From assembly GCF_021117365.1 (NCBI RefSeq), contig NZ_CP088262.1, positions 2,313,001-2,377,000 of the forward strand: 64,000 bases of DNA, read 5' to 3'. This document shows, piece by piece, positions 9,021-17,243 of this stretch; the first letter of the stretch is position 1; the number at the start of each line of letters is the position of its first letter. The position numbers and the translations under genes were made by a program. A model generated the notes under the pieces. It did no database searches. It worked only from the letters and a program-made list of their open reading frames with translations, and was not told the DNA's origin. The DNA is from Nocardioides sp. cx-173. Its GTDB lineage: Bacteria; Actinomycetota; Actinomycetes; Propionibacteriales; Nocardioidaceae.

Positions 9021-9986
9021 TCAAGAAGCGATTCCCATGGGGAACAGCTCGCGCCTGATCCGCGCGGCCAAGCGTGCGGGGTCGGCCAGCTCGCTCCAGG
9101 TGACTCGGATGCAGCGCCACCCGGTCAGACGACAGATCTCGCGCTCGCGGTCGCGCTCGCGGATGACGACGTCGCTTGTGCGCTCGCCCGGCTTGAGCAG
9201 CTTCTCGTACTTCACCCAGCCGTCGAACTCGACGAACACGCCGAGCTCAGGCCATGCGAAGTCCACGCGCCACACGACTCGTCCCCACTCGTCCCGGATC
9301 TCGTACTGCGGAACGGGGCACGGCAACCCCTGTTGGTAGCAGCACCAGAAGGTGCGCGACTCCCCCACTGTCTCGATCCGCGCGTCCGACAACCGGAGGA
9401 CGAGCTCGATCCCGATCGACCCGGGCCAGTTCTCCATCCCGACGTACTGCGTATGAAGCTGCTCGGCCGTGGCGAGCCGCCGGTGGAGGACGTCGTTCGC
9501 GGCGCAAAGAGCTGCCTCGGTGCTGGCGAGCGTGGCGGACTCCAGCACAGCTCGGGCCGGCGTCATGACAGGCACGTTGTTCACCACGCGAAGGTCCCCC
9601 GGCCCAAGTCGCCCTTCGTGTTGGTTGATGTCGCGACCCCGCCGGCCGGACAGACCGTCGGTCCGCGTGGTGTGGACCGTCGAAAGATCGAAGCCCCACA
9701 GCGGCACGTCCCACTCGGCGAGAGCGGAGGTGTGCGAGAGCACCACGGGAGTGCGTGCCACTCCCAGGACGGCGTGCCCGCGCAACACGTAGCGGCTCTC
9801 CTGGTCACAAGAGGTCCAGACGGTGTCGGGGGCGTAGGTGCCCACTCTGACCTTCACCAGCCCCTCGCGCTTGACCAGGCGGGCGATGGCACGGTCGTCC
9901 AGACCTTGCGCTATCAGGTCTCGACGGAACGTGAGCGGTGCGTTGCGTGGATGATCGGCAGGGCGAGTCCGGGTGGGAAGTCTCAT
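9021..9986 (-). CDS. AbiEi-like winged-helix plus DUF559/Vsr-like nuclease-fold protein
   Basis: With the ATG at 9986 the protein has 321 residues. Residues 15-50 (FRRDLIAQGLDDRAIARLV and VRVGTYAP) resemble the winged-helix start of AbiEi-type proteins. The C-terminal third has the PD-(D/E)XK/DUF559 pattern VDFAWPELGVFVEFDG, then EREICRLTGWRCIRVTW, as in Vsr-like endonucleases. Such proteins are expanded in Nocardioides-type genomes; their role is unproven and a defence link is only suggested by the fold. Base composition is visibly less GC-rich than the neighbours. An upstream ATG at 10034 is possible. The gene stands alone inside inverted palindromic repeats, and no AbiEii toxin partner is present. 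Confidence 0.8.
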   Translation of the reverse strand: MRLPTRTRPADHPRNAPLTFRRDLIAQGLDDRAIARLVKREGLVKVRVGTYAPDTVWTSCDQESRYVLRGHAVLGVARTPVVLSHTSALAEWDVPLWGFDLSTVHTTRTDGLSGRRGRDINQHEGRLGPGDLRVVNNVPVMTPARAVLESATLASTEAALCAANDVLHRRLATAEQLHTQYVGMENWPGSIGIELVLRLSDARIETVGESRTFWCCYQQGLPCPVPQYEIRDEWGRVVWRVDFAWPELGVFVEFDGWVKYEKLLKPGERTSDVVIRERDREREICRLTGWRCIRVTWSELADPARLAARIRRELFPMGIAS

Positions 9987-10112
9987 GGACGTCACGCTGC
10001 CCGGCAAGCGCGTCGTCGCACGGCAAGCCGGCATCAGCGGTGGAGAAGCGTGGCAGGACCGCGTCCTGTGGACAGCAGGTGGCCATCACGACCCAGCCGC
10101 CTCTGGGACTTT

Positions 10113-10176
10113 CCCTGCTGTTCTGGGCAAGAATTCCGGCCCAGAACAGCAGGGTTATCAGCATCTGCTGATAACC
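10113..10176. repeat. Palindromic repeat pair, right end of the AbiEi/DUF559 cassette
   Basis: The inverted counterpart of 8936-8996. Here the CTGGGC palindrome comes first, with perfect 16-base arms (CCCTGCTGTTCTGGGC) around AAGAATTCCG at 10113-10154. The GGTTATCAGCA palindrome overlaps its end at 10153-10176. Read from the outside, both ends show the 24-base palindrome, 8 variable bases, CTGGGC, a 10-base loop and GCCCAGAA. The repeat also lies just downstream of the sixA stop and could end that transcript. Confidence 0.8.
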
Positions 10177-10191
10177 CCGCCCACCAGCCGC

Positions 10192-10707
10192 TCAGGCGCG
10201 GGCGACATGGAAAGCAACCAGCCGAGCGCGGCCGGCGTCGAGGTCGGCCCATGACGCGTCGTAGGAGAAGAGGGCGAGGGAGCAGGTGGGGAAGCCGGTG
10301 GTGAGGTCGGCGGCAGCCGCGGGGTCGCCGTCGCCGTCGTCGAGCAGCGAGGCGAGGTAGGCCATGGTCGGGTTGTGGCCGACCATCATCACCGAGGCGA
10401 CGTCGTCGGGCAGCGCGCGGACCAGGTCCAGGGCGGTGTCGGGGCCGGCGGAGTACAGGCCGCGGTCCAGCGACGGGTCCAGCGACCAGCCGGCCTCGGC
10501 CGCCACGGCCGCCCACGTCTCCTGCGTGCGTACGGCGGCCGAGACGAGCGCGACGTCCGGGCGCACCGACCGGGACGCCAGCCAGGCGCCGGCCGCGGTC
10601 GCGTCGGCACGCCCACGAGCCGTCAGCGCGCGCTCGAAGTCGGTGGTGCCGGCCGGCTCGGCCTGGGCGTGACGCATGACCACGACGGTGCGATGAGCTG
10701 CGGGCAT
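10192..10707 (-). CDS. sixA: SixA-type phosphohistidine phosphatase (histidine phosphatase family)
   Basis: A 171-residue small histidine phosphatase. RHAQAE near the N-terminus contains the catalytic histidine in the RHA form typical of SixA rather than the RHG of phosphoglycerate mutases. VSAAVRTQET supplies the second arginine, and MMVGHNPTMA holds the second histidine. The family removes phosphate from phosphohistidine proteins or small phosphoesters. The ATG at 10707 is preferred over a GTG two codons upstream. The gene is divergent from the cyanophycinase gene with only 23 bases between, so the two promoters must overlap. Its physiological substrate is unknown. Confidence 0.88.
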   Translation of the reverse strand: MPAAHRTVVVMRHAQAEPAGTTDFERALTARGRADATAAGAWLASRSVRPDVALVSAAVRTQETWAAVAAEAGWSLDPSLDRGLYSAGPDTALDLVRALPDDVASVMMVGHNPTMAYLASLLDDGDGDPAAAADLTTGFPTCSLALFSYDASWADLDAGRARLVAFHVARA

Positions 10708-10717
10708 CCCCACACCA

Positions 10718-10723
10718 TAGGGT
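10718..10723 (+). promoter_or_regulatory. Leaderless -10 box (TAGGGT) of the cyanophycin operon
   Basis: TAGGGT lies 7 bases before the ATG at 10731. It favours this ATG over the GTG at 10722, which would overlap the box. Confidence 0.55.
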
Positions 10724-10730
10724 GACTCGC

Positions 10731-11723
10731 ATGGCCAAGGGACCCCTGATGATCATCGGCGGCGCCGAGGACAAGCTGCGCAAGCGCAGCATCCTCCAGG
10801 CGTTCGTCACCGCCGCGGGTGGGGCCGAGGCGCGCATCGCCGTCATCCCCACCGCGTCCTCCCTCGGCGTGGAGGTCGTGCAGGTGTACGACGCCCTGTT
10901 CCGCCGCGAGGGCGCGGCCGATGTGATCGCCGTCCGCCCCGAGACCCGCGAGGACGCCCACGACGAGACGCTGGTCAAGGAGCTCTCCGACGCGACCGGC
11001 ATCTTCATGACCGGGGGCAACCAGCTCAAGCTCTCCGCCATCATCGGCGGGACGCCGCTCGGCGACGCCATCATCGACGCCCACGAGCGCGGCGTGGTGG
11101 TGGCCGGTACGTCGGCCGGCGCCAGCATCCAGTCCAGCCACATGGTCGCCTTCGGCGGCCCGGGGGCCACGGCCAAGCAGCGCATGACGCAGGTCGCCGC
11201 GGGGCTGGGGCTGCTGCAGACCTCGGTCATCGACCAGCACTTCGACCAGCGCAACCGCTACGGCCGGCTGCTCATGATCGTCTCCCAGTCCCCCCAGCTG
11301 CTCGGGATCGGGGTCGACGAGGACACCGCCGCGATCGTGGAGTCCCGCGAGATCGACGGCGAGGAGCACGAGGTCCTGCGGGTCATGGGGCGCGGTGCGG
11401 TCACCGTCTTCGACCCGGCCCACATCACCACCAACGCCTACGAGGCCAAGCGCTCGGCGCCGATCCTGGCCAGCGGGGTGGTCCTGCACGCGCTTCCGGC
11501 CGGCAGCGAGTTCGACCTCACGAGCCGCACGCTGGTCCCCCCGGACCAGCGGGTCGACCTCGAGGAGGCGGCCGAGATCGCGGAGGCCAGCCACGACCTG
11601 CGCCAGATGGCCCGCGACATCGCGGCCGCCGACGCCTCCCCCAGCGCACTGCGGCGCCGCCTCGCGCGCGCCCGCAGGCAGAGCACACCGCCCACCCACG
11701 GCCCGGACGGAGTCACCTCATGA
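10731..11723 (+). CDS. cphB: Cyanophycinase
   Basis: A serine peptidase of family S51 that cleaves cyanophycin into beta-Asp-Arg dipeptides. The 330-residue protein starts with LMIIGGAEDK, the usual first strand. It has IPTASS, FMTGGNQLKL, and the nucleophile elbow GTSAGAS with the catalytic serine at residue 128. VIDQHFDQRNRYGRL carries conserved histidine and arginine residues of the family. The stop overlaps the cphA start (ATGA), so synthesis and breakdown enzymes are translated from one mRNA. I see no isoaspartyl dipeptidase in the window, so the dipeptide product must be split elsewhere. Confidence 0.95.
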   Translation: MAKGPLMIIGGAEDKLRKRSILQAFVTAAGGAEARIAVIPTASSLGVEVVQVYDALFRREGAADVIAVRPETREDAHDETLVKELSDATGIFMTGGNQLKLSAIIGGTPLGDAIIDAHERGVVVAGTSAGASIQSSHMVAFGGPGATAKQRMTQVAAGLGLLQTSVIDQHFDQRNRYGRLLMIVSQSPQLLGIGVDEDTAAIVESREIDGEEHEVLRVMGRGAVTVFDPAHITTNAYEAKRSAPILASGVVLHALPAGSEFDLTSRTLVPPDQRVDLEEAAEIAEASHDLRQMARDIAAADASPSALRRRLARARRQSTPPTHGPDGVTS

Positions 11724-14494
11724 GCGAACGCCCCACCCCCGACCTCCACATCCTCGAGACCCGGGTCTACCGCGGCGCCAACATCTGGTCCTACGACAAG
11801 GCCATCCACCTCGTCGTGGACCTCGGCTCGCTCGAGGACTTCCCGACCAACACGATCCCCGGGTTCACCGACAACCTCCTGCAGATGCTGCCCGGCCTGC
11901 GCGACCACTCCTGCTCGCGCGGCAAGCGCGGCGGCTTCGTGGAGCGCCTCAACGAGGGCACCTGGCTCGGCCACGTCGCCGAGCACACCGCGCTCGCCCT
12001 GCAGCAGGTGGTCGGCCACGACATCCGCCGCGGCAAGACCCGCCAGGTCAAGGGCCAGAAGGGCGTCTACAACGTCATCTTCGGGTACGCCGACGAGCAG
12101 GTCGGCCTGGCCGCCGCCCGGCTCGCGGTGCGCCTGGTCAACCACCTGGTCCAGGCCGACCCCGAGCTCGACTGGGAGCAGGAGCTCGAGTCCTTCATCC
12201 TGCGCGCCGAGCGCACGGCCTTCGGCCCGTCCACGCAGGCCATCCTGGACGAGGCGGTCTCGCGCGACATCCCCTGGCTCCGGCTCAACCAGCACTCGCT
12301 GGTGCAGCTCGGCCAGGGCGTCCACGCCAAGCGCATCCGCGCCACCATGACCTCCAACACCTCCGCGATCGCCGTCGACATCGCCTCCGACAAGGACCTC
12401 ACCACCCGGCTGCTGGGCGCGGCGGGGCTGCCGGTGCCCAAGCAGGACACGGTGCGCACCGAGGACCAGGCGGTCCGCGCGGCCGACCGCATCGGCTACC
12501 CGGTGGTCGTCAAGCCGCTCGACGGCAACCACGGCCGCGGCGTGTGCCTCGACCTGCAGGACGCGCAGGAGGTGCGCCAGGCGTTCGCCATCGCCAAGGA
12601 GCAGTCCCGGCGCGGGGTGGTGGTCGTCGAGTCACTGATCGTCGGCAAGGACTACCGCTGCCTGATCATCGACGGCCGGGTCGCCGCCATCGCCGAGCGG
12701 GTGCCGGCCTCGGTAACCGGCGACGGCACGAGCACCGTCGAGCAGCTCGTCGACACCGCCAACGCCGATCCGCGCCGCGGCGTCGGCCACGAGAAGGTGC
12801 TGACCCGGATCAAGGTCGACGACGCCGCGGTCGAGCTCGTCCGCGAGCAGGGCTTCGAGATGACCGAGGTACCGCCCGAGGGCCAGGTGGTGAAGCTGGC
12901 CCTGACCGGCAACATGTCCACCGGCGGCATCTCCATCGACCGGACGTTCGAGGCGCACCCCGAGAACGTCGAGATCGCCGAGGAGGCCGCCCGCATGGTC
13001 GGGCTCGACATCGCCGGCATCGACTTCATCTGCCCCGACATCACCGAGCCCGTCCGCGAGACCGGCGGCGCCATCTGCGAGATCAACGCCGCGCCGGGCT
13101 TCCGCATGCACACGCACCCGACGATCGGCGAGCCGCAGTTCATCGCCAAGCCGGTGGTCGACATGCTGTTCCCGCCGGGGGCGACCAGCCGGATCCCGAT
13201 CGTGGCCGTCACCGGGACCAACGGCAAGACCACGACCTCGCGGATGATCAGCCACATCTTCAAGGGGATGGGGCGCAAGGTCGGCATGACCTCGACCGAC
13301 GGGGTCGTGATCGACGAGCGGCTGCTGATCCGCTCCGACGCGTCCGGCCCGCGCTCGGCCCGGATGGTCCTGCAGAACCCACGCGTCGACTTCGCGGTCT
13401 TCGAGGTGGCGCGCGGCGGGATCCTGCGCGAGGGTCTCGGCTACGAGCGCAACGACGTCGCCGTCGTGCTCAACGTGCAGCCCGACCACCTCGGGCTGCG
13501 TGGCATCGACACGATCGAGCAGCTCGCCGACGTCAAGGCCGTGCTGGTCGAGGCGGTCCCCCGCGACGGCCACGCCGTGCTCAACGCCGACGACCCGCTG
13601 GTGCGCGAGATGCGCCGGCGCTGCTCGGGCCAGGTCGTGTGGTTCTCCATGGAGGAGCCGGGCTCGGAGGTACGCGACATGATCGACGCCCACTGCCGCC
13701 GCGGCGGCAAGGCGCTGGTCCTCAACCCCTCGGAGCGGGGCGAGATGATCGTCGTCAAGCACGGCCCCCGAGAGATGCAGCTCGCGTGGACCCACCTGCT
13801 GCCGGCGACCTTCGGCGGGCGGGCGCGCATGAACGTCCAGAACGCCCTCGGTGCCGCGGCCGCCGCCTTCGCGGCGGGTGCCCCGCTGCACGACATCCGC
13901 CTGGGTCTGCGGACCTTCTCGACGAGCTACTACCTCTCCCCCGGCCGCCTGAACGAGATCGAGGTCAACGGCGTCAACGTCATCGTCGACTACTGCCACA
14001 ACGCCCCCGGCATGCGCATGCTCGGGGACTTCGTGGACCGCGTCGGGGAGACGCTGGCCTCGTCGCACGACCTGGCCCGCCCGTCGCGGATCGGCGTCAT
14101 CGCCACCGCCGGCGATCGCCGGGACCAGGACATGTGCGAGCTCGGCGAGATCGCGGCCCAGCACTTCGACGTGGTCATCGTCCGCGAGGACGCCAGCCTG
14201 CGCGGCCGCGAGCGGGGCGACGTCGCCGGCCTGGTGGCGCAGGGGGTGCGCGCGGCCATGGACGCCGGCGCGCGCTGCAAGCAGGTCGAGGAGGTGCACG
14301 ACGAGATCGAGGCCGTGCGCCATGCCATGGCGCGCGCCAACCGCGGCGACCTGGTGGTGATCTGCGTCGACAAGCACGCCGCGGTGATGACCGAGCTCGA
14401 GGACTGGTCGTCGCAGGCCCAGGCCGGGGCCGGGGTGACGTTGGACGCCCCGGCGGCCGACCCCGACTTCGTGGCGACCCCCAGCGAGGCCTGA
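11720..14494 (+). CDS. cphA: Cyanophycin synthetase
   Basis: Builds multi-L-arginyl-poly-L-aspartate from Asp and Arg with ATP, without ribosomes. The 924-residue protein is full length. It has an N-terminal domain (about 1-160; ILETRVYRGANIW, LGHVAEHTALALQQ), an ATP-grasp domain that adds aspartate (about 215-480; YPVVVKPLDGNHGRGV, then ICEINAAPGFRMHTHP), and a Mur-ligase domain that adds arginine, with P-loop GTNGKTT at 499-505. VDYCHNAPG and IATAGDRRDQD are in the expected places near the C-terminus. It overlaps cyanophycinase upstream (ATGA) and the cupin gene downstream (TGATG). A second, shorter CphA-like gene lies opposite at 15538-17226. Confidence 0.96.
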   Translation: MSERPTPDLHILETRVYRGANIWSYDKAIHLVVDLGSLEDFPTNTIPGFTDNLLQMLPGLRDHSCSRGKRGGFVERLNEGTWLGHVAEHTALALQQVVGHDIRRGKTRQVKGQKGVYNVIFGYADEQVGLAAARLAVRLVNHLVQADPELDWEQELESFILRAERTAFGPSTQAILDEAVSRDIPWLRLNQHSLVQLGQGVHAKRIRATMTSNTSAIAVDIASDKDLTTRLLGAAGLPVPKQDTVRTEDQAVRAADRIGYPVVVKPLDGNHGRGVCLDLQDAQEVRQAFAIAKEQSRRGVVVVESLIVGKDYRCLIIDGRVAAIAERVPASVTGDGTSTVEQLVDTANADPRRGVGHEKVLTRIKVDDAAVELVREQGFEMTEVPPEGQVVKLALTGNMSTGGISIDRTFEAHPENVEIAEEAARMVGLDIAGIDFICPDITEPVRETGGAICEINAAPGFRMHTHPTIGEPQFIAKPVVDMLFPPGATSRIPIVAVTGTNGKTTTSRMISHIFKGMGRKVGMTSTDGVVIDERLLIRSDASGPRSARMVLQNPRVDFAVFEVARGGILREGLGYERNDVAVVLNVQPDHLGLRGIDTIEQLADVKAVLVEAVPRDGHAVLNADDPLVREMRRRCSGQVVWFSMEEPGSEVRDMIDAHCRRGGKALVLNPSERGEMIVVKHGPREMQLAWTHLLPATFGGRARMNVQNALGAAAAAFAAGAPLHDIRLGLRTFSTSYYLSPGRLNEIEVNGVNVIVDYCHNAPGMRMLGDFVDRVGETLASSHDLARPSRIGVIATAGDRRDQDMCELGEIAAQHFDVVIVREDASLRGRERGDVAGLVAQGVRAAMDAGARCKQVEEVHDEIEAVRHAMARANRGDLVVICVDKHAAVMTELEDWSSQAQAGAGVTLDAPAADPDFVATPSEA

Positions 14495-14868
14495 TGCGGG
14501 TCCTGGACCTCACCACGCTCCCCGGCCGCCGGGTCGACTCCCACGGCAGCCGGGGCTTCTCCGTGGCGGCGTTCGGCCTCACCGCCGACGCCCACCTGGT
14601 CACGGTGACGCTGGCGCCCGGTGGCGTCATCGCCCGGCATCCCGCGGCCGGCCGCCAGCTGCTGGTCGTGCTCGCCGGTGCGGCCGTCGTCTCCGGCGGC
14701 TCGGACGGGGAGGGCCAGGAGGTGGCCGTGGGTCCCGGACAGGCGGTGGTCTGGGAGCCGCACGAGCCCCACGAGACCCGGACGACCGACGGCCTCACCG
14801 CGCTGGTGATCGAGGGCGAGGTCGAGGTCGGCAGCCCCGGCCACCACGTCGACCCCGGCGACGTCTGA
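14494..14868 (+). CDS. Small cupin-domain protein
   Basis: A 124-residue single-domain cupin. The barrel motifs are present in reduced form: VTLAPGGVIARHPAAGRQLLVVLAG, then VGPGQAVVWEPHEPHETRT. Histidines at the second motif could bind a metal, but the first-motif HxH pattern is incomplete. The start codon overlaps the cphA stop (TGATG), giving tight coupling to cyanophycin synthesis. A role as a ligand sensor or regulator of the cyanophycin enzymes would fit that position, but this is inference. Many such cupins have no known function. Confidence 0.8.
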   Translation: MRVLDLTTLPGRRVDSHGSRGFSVAAFGLTADAHLVTVTLAPGGVIARHPAAGRQLLVVLAGAAVVSGGSDGEGQEVAVGPGQAVVWEPHEPHETRTTDGLTALVIEGEVEVGSPGHHVDPGDV

Positions 14869-14877
14869 GGTACGACG

Positions 14878-15582
14878 ATGGACGCCTACAGCACCTCACA
14901 CCTCGTGATGCTGGCGGCGTTCGTCGTCGGGCTGCCCCTGGCGGTGCTCCTCGGCCGCTGGGAGCGGCGTACGGGCACCAGGACGATCAGCAGGACCGCC
15001 GCGCTCGCCATTCCGCTGGTGCACGTGCCGACCCAGGTCTACGACGTCGCGACGCGCTTCGAGCTGGGGGTCTCGCTGCCGTTCCACCTCAGCGACCTCG
15101 CCTGGATGGCCGCGGCGGTGGCGCTGTGGACGCACCACCGCTACGCGGTCGCGCTCACGTACTTCTGGGGCCTGGTCCTCACCACCCAGGCCATCGTCAC
15201 GCCGTCGCTGGGTGAGGACTTCCCCGACGTGCGCTACTTCGCCTACTGGTTCATCCACCTGCTGGTGGTGTGGGCGGCCGTCTTCCTGGTCTGGGGACAC
15301 GGGCTCGCACCGCGCTGGCGCGACTACCGGTTCACCGTGGCGGCCACGTTTGCCTGGGCGGTCTGCGCCTACGCGTTCAACGAGGTCGCGGGGACCAACT
15401 ACGGCTACCTGCAGCGCAAGCCCGGAGGGGGCTCGGCCCTGGACCTGCTGGGGCCGTGGCCGGTCTACGTCTTCGCGGAGATCGGCATCGTCCTGGTCGT
15501 GTGGGCGCTGATGACCTGGCCGTGGGTGCAGCGGGCCTCAGCCGGCCGCGGCGCGGACCTTGGCGGCCAGCGTCTCGGGTGA
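14878..15582 (+). CDS. TIGR02206/YwaF-family integral membrane protein
   Basis: A 234-residue protein with about six hydrophobic segments. It shows the family pattern LPFHLSDLAWM near residue 72 and GTNYGYLQRKP near residue 180, followed by GPWPVYVFAEI. The family has no established function. The start is 9 bases after the cupin stop, so it is the last gene of the plus-strand cyanophycin operon. Its 3' end overlaps the convergent CphA-like gene by 45 bases; the overlapping tail (after WPWVQRAS) is polar and probably not conserved. Confidence 0.88.
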   Translation: MDAYSTSHLVMLAAFVVGLPLAVLLGRWERRTGTRTISRTAALAIPLVHVPTQVYDVATRFELGVSLPFHLSDLAWMAAAVALWTHHRYAVALTYFWGLVLTTQAIVTPSLGEDFPDVRYFAYWFIHLLVVWAAVFLVWGHGLAPRWRDYRFTVAATFAWAVCAYAFNEVAGTNYGYLQRKPGGGSALDLLGPWPVYVFAEIGIVLVVWALMTWPWVQRASAGRGADLGGQRLG

Positions 15583-17226
15583 GTCCGGCTTCCCGCCATG
15601 CTCGGCGATCCAGTCGTAGCACTCCTGGCGCTCGGCGTGGCACATGATCCCGACCACGTCACCCGGCAGCGCCTGACCGACGAGCGCCGCCAGGACGCCG
15701 ACCTCGGTCGGGTACGCCGGCACGCCGGTGACGCCGACCCGCTCGGCGCCGGCGCGCATCAGGGCCTCGAGCTCCTCGGTGGTCCGCCCGCGCAGGTAGT
15801 GCTCCTTGTGGCCGATCGCCACCACGTCGCTGTCGCGGGCCGCGATCTCACCGAGCTTCTCGATCAGCTCGTCCTGGCGGTCGCCCACGACTCCCAGCCC
15901 CAGCAGCAGCCGGGCCCCGGGGGCGCGCACCCCGTTCATGATCTCCATCAGCGCCTCGAGCCCGGCCTCGTTGTGCGCGAGGTCCATGACCACCGACACC
16001 TCCCCGAGCGAGAAGAAGTTCATCCGCCCGGGGTTGTGCTCCTCGTCGGGCAGGAAGCTGCGCAGCCCCTCGGCCACGACCTCGCGCGCGACCCCGATCG
16101 CGAGGGAGGCCGAGACGGCCGCCAGGGTGTTCTCGACGTTGAAGCGCGAGAGCCCGGCCAGCGTCATCGGGACGTCGACGAGCTCGACCAGGGGGTCCGG
16201 ATCCGCCTTCGCGGTGAGCACGCAGACCCAGCCGTCGATCACGGTGGTGGCCCGACCGCCGGCGGTCAGCGTCTCGCGGATCGCCGGGGAGTCGGGGTCA
16301 CGGCTGAAGACCCACGGCTTGCACCGGATCAGGTTGCGCATGTCGTAGACGCGTGGGTCGTCGCCGTTGAGCACCGCCCACCCGCTCTTGCGGGTGATCC
16401 GCGGCACGACCGCCTTCACCTCGGCCAGCTGGTCGACCGTGTCGATGCCCTGGAGCCCGAGGTGGTCGGCCGTGACGTTGGTGACCACGGAGACGTCGTT
16501 GCGGGTCAGCCCGATGCCCTTGAGCAGGATCCCGCCGCGGGCCGTCTCAGTCACCGCCAGCTCGACCTCCGGGTGGTCGAGGACGCGGCCGGCGCCGCTG
16601 GGCCCGGAGTAGTCACCGCCCTCGACCAGCTCGCCGTCGATGTAGATGCCGTCGGTGTTGGACCACCCCACGAGCCGGCCGTCGGTGCGGCCGATGTGGG
16701 CGATCATCCGGGACGTGGTCGTCTTCCCGTTGGTGCCGGTGACGGCCACGACCGGCACCCTCGGCGTCAGCGTGCGGGGCCGCTCCCCCGGCTCGCTGGC
16801 CGAGACCCGCGCGGCCGCCGCGCTCACCGCGGTGTCGATGTCCTTGCTCAGCAGCGAGTCGAGGACGTCGCCGATCGCGCGCCCCATCTCCTGCGCGCGC
16901 TCGCGGTGGGTCCACGGGAAGGCCACCACGATCCGGTGCTGGTCGCTGGTGGGTCGCACGCGTACGCCGAGCCGCGACGTGCCCGACTCCTGCGCGACCG
17001 CACGCACCAGCCGCGCGACCGCGCGGAGCGCGAAGCGCTGGCGGAACCCCGACTCCGGCGCCCCGGGCCGGGCGTTCTTCAGGCCGATCCGCGTCGCGAA
17101 CCGCAGCGCGGTCTCCTCCGACGCCGCGGCCAGCGCACTGATGTCCAGCGTCAGCTTGATGGCGGCGCGGGGGAAGTACAGGTTGGGCCCCTCGAGGACC
17201 CGGAGCTCGATGAGGGAGGACGTCAC
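15538..17226 (-). CDS. CphA-like Mur ligase without an ATP-grasp domain
   Basis: A 562-residue paralogue of cyanophycin synthetase. Residues 1-155 resemble the CphA N-domain (IELRVLEGPNLYFPRAAIKL against ILETRVYRGANIWSYDKAIH in CphA). From residue 158 it goes straight into the Mur-ligase domain, with P-loop GTNGKTTT at 164-171, TARGGILLKGIG, TADHLGLQGIDTVDQL, VMDLAHNEAG and GVVGDRQDE. The roughly 300-residue ATP-grasp domain of CphA is absent with no frameshift, so this is a compact family and not a broken gene. It should ligate an amino acid or amine to a carboxylate using ATP; the substrate is unknown. It starts 17 bases after fabI and has its own -10 box. Confidence 0.88.
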   Translation of the reverse strand: MTSSLIELRVLEGPNLYFPRAAIKLTLDISALAAASEETALRFATRIGLKNARPGAPESGFRQRFALRAVARLVRAVAQESGTSRLGVRVRPTSDQHRIVVAFPWTHRERAQEMGRAIGDVLDSLLSKDIDTAVSAAAARVSASEPGERPRTLTPRVPVVAVTGTNGKTTTSRMIAHIGRTDGRLVGWSNTDGIYIDGELVEGGDYSGPSGAGRVLDHPEVELAVTETARGGILLKGIGLTRNDVSVVTNVTADHLGLQGIDTVDQLAEVKAVVPRITRKSGWAVLNGDDPRVYDMRNLIRCKPWVFSRDPDSPAIRETLTAGGRATTVIDGWVCVLTAKADPDPLVELVDVPMTLAGLSRFNVENTLAAVSASLAIGVAREVVAEGLRSFLPDEEHNPGRMNFFSLGEVSVVMDLAHNEAGLEALMEIMNGVRAPGARLLLGLGVVGDRQDELIEKLGEIAARDSDVVAIGHKEHYLRGRTTEELEALMRAGAERVGVTGVPAYPTEVGVLAALVGQALPGDVVGIMCHAERQECYDWIAEHGGKPDSPETLAAKVRAAAG

Positions 17227-17233
17227 CGCCCGA

Positions 17234-17239
17234 ACGCTA
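17234..17239 (-). promoter_or_regulatory. Leaderless -10 box (TAGCGT) of the CphA-like ligase
   Basis: On the minus strand TAGCGT is followed by 7 bases and the GTG at 17226. It supports that GTG and an internal promoter behind fabI. Confidence 0.5.
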
Positions 17240-17243
17240 CTGG

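Noticed and set aside
9021..9986. Complete AbiE toxin-antitoxin system
   Set aside because: Only an AbiEi-like N-terminal segment is present, fused to a nuclease-like domain. No AbiEii nucleotidyltransferase gene lies beside it.
12632..14377. A long minus-strand open frame opposite cphA
   Set aside because: cphA on the plus strand has all family motifs. The antisense product has no motif and typical shadow composition.
15538..17226. The CphA-like protein as a standard MurC, MurE or MurT enzyme
   Set aside because: Its closest visible similarity, including the N-terminal domain, is to CphA encoded nearby, and the peptidoglycan-type N-domain is missing.
15538..17226. The CphA-like gene as a deletion-damaged cphA copy
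   Set aside because: The frame is intact for 562 codons, has its own -10 box, and has diverged along its whole length, so it is a maintained gene.
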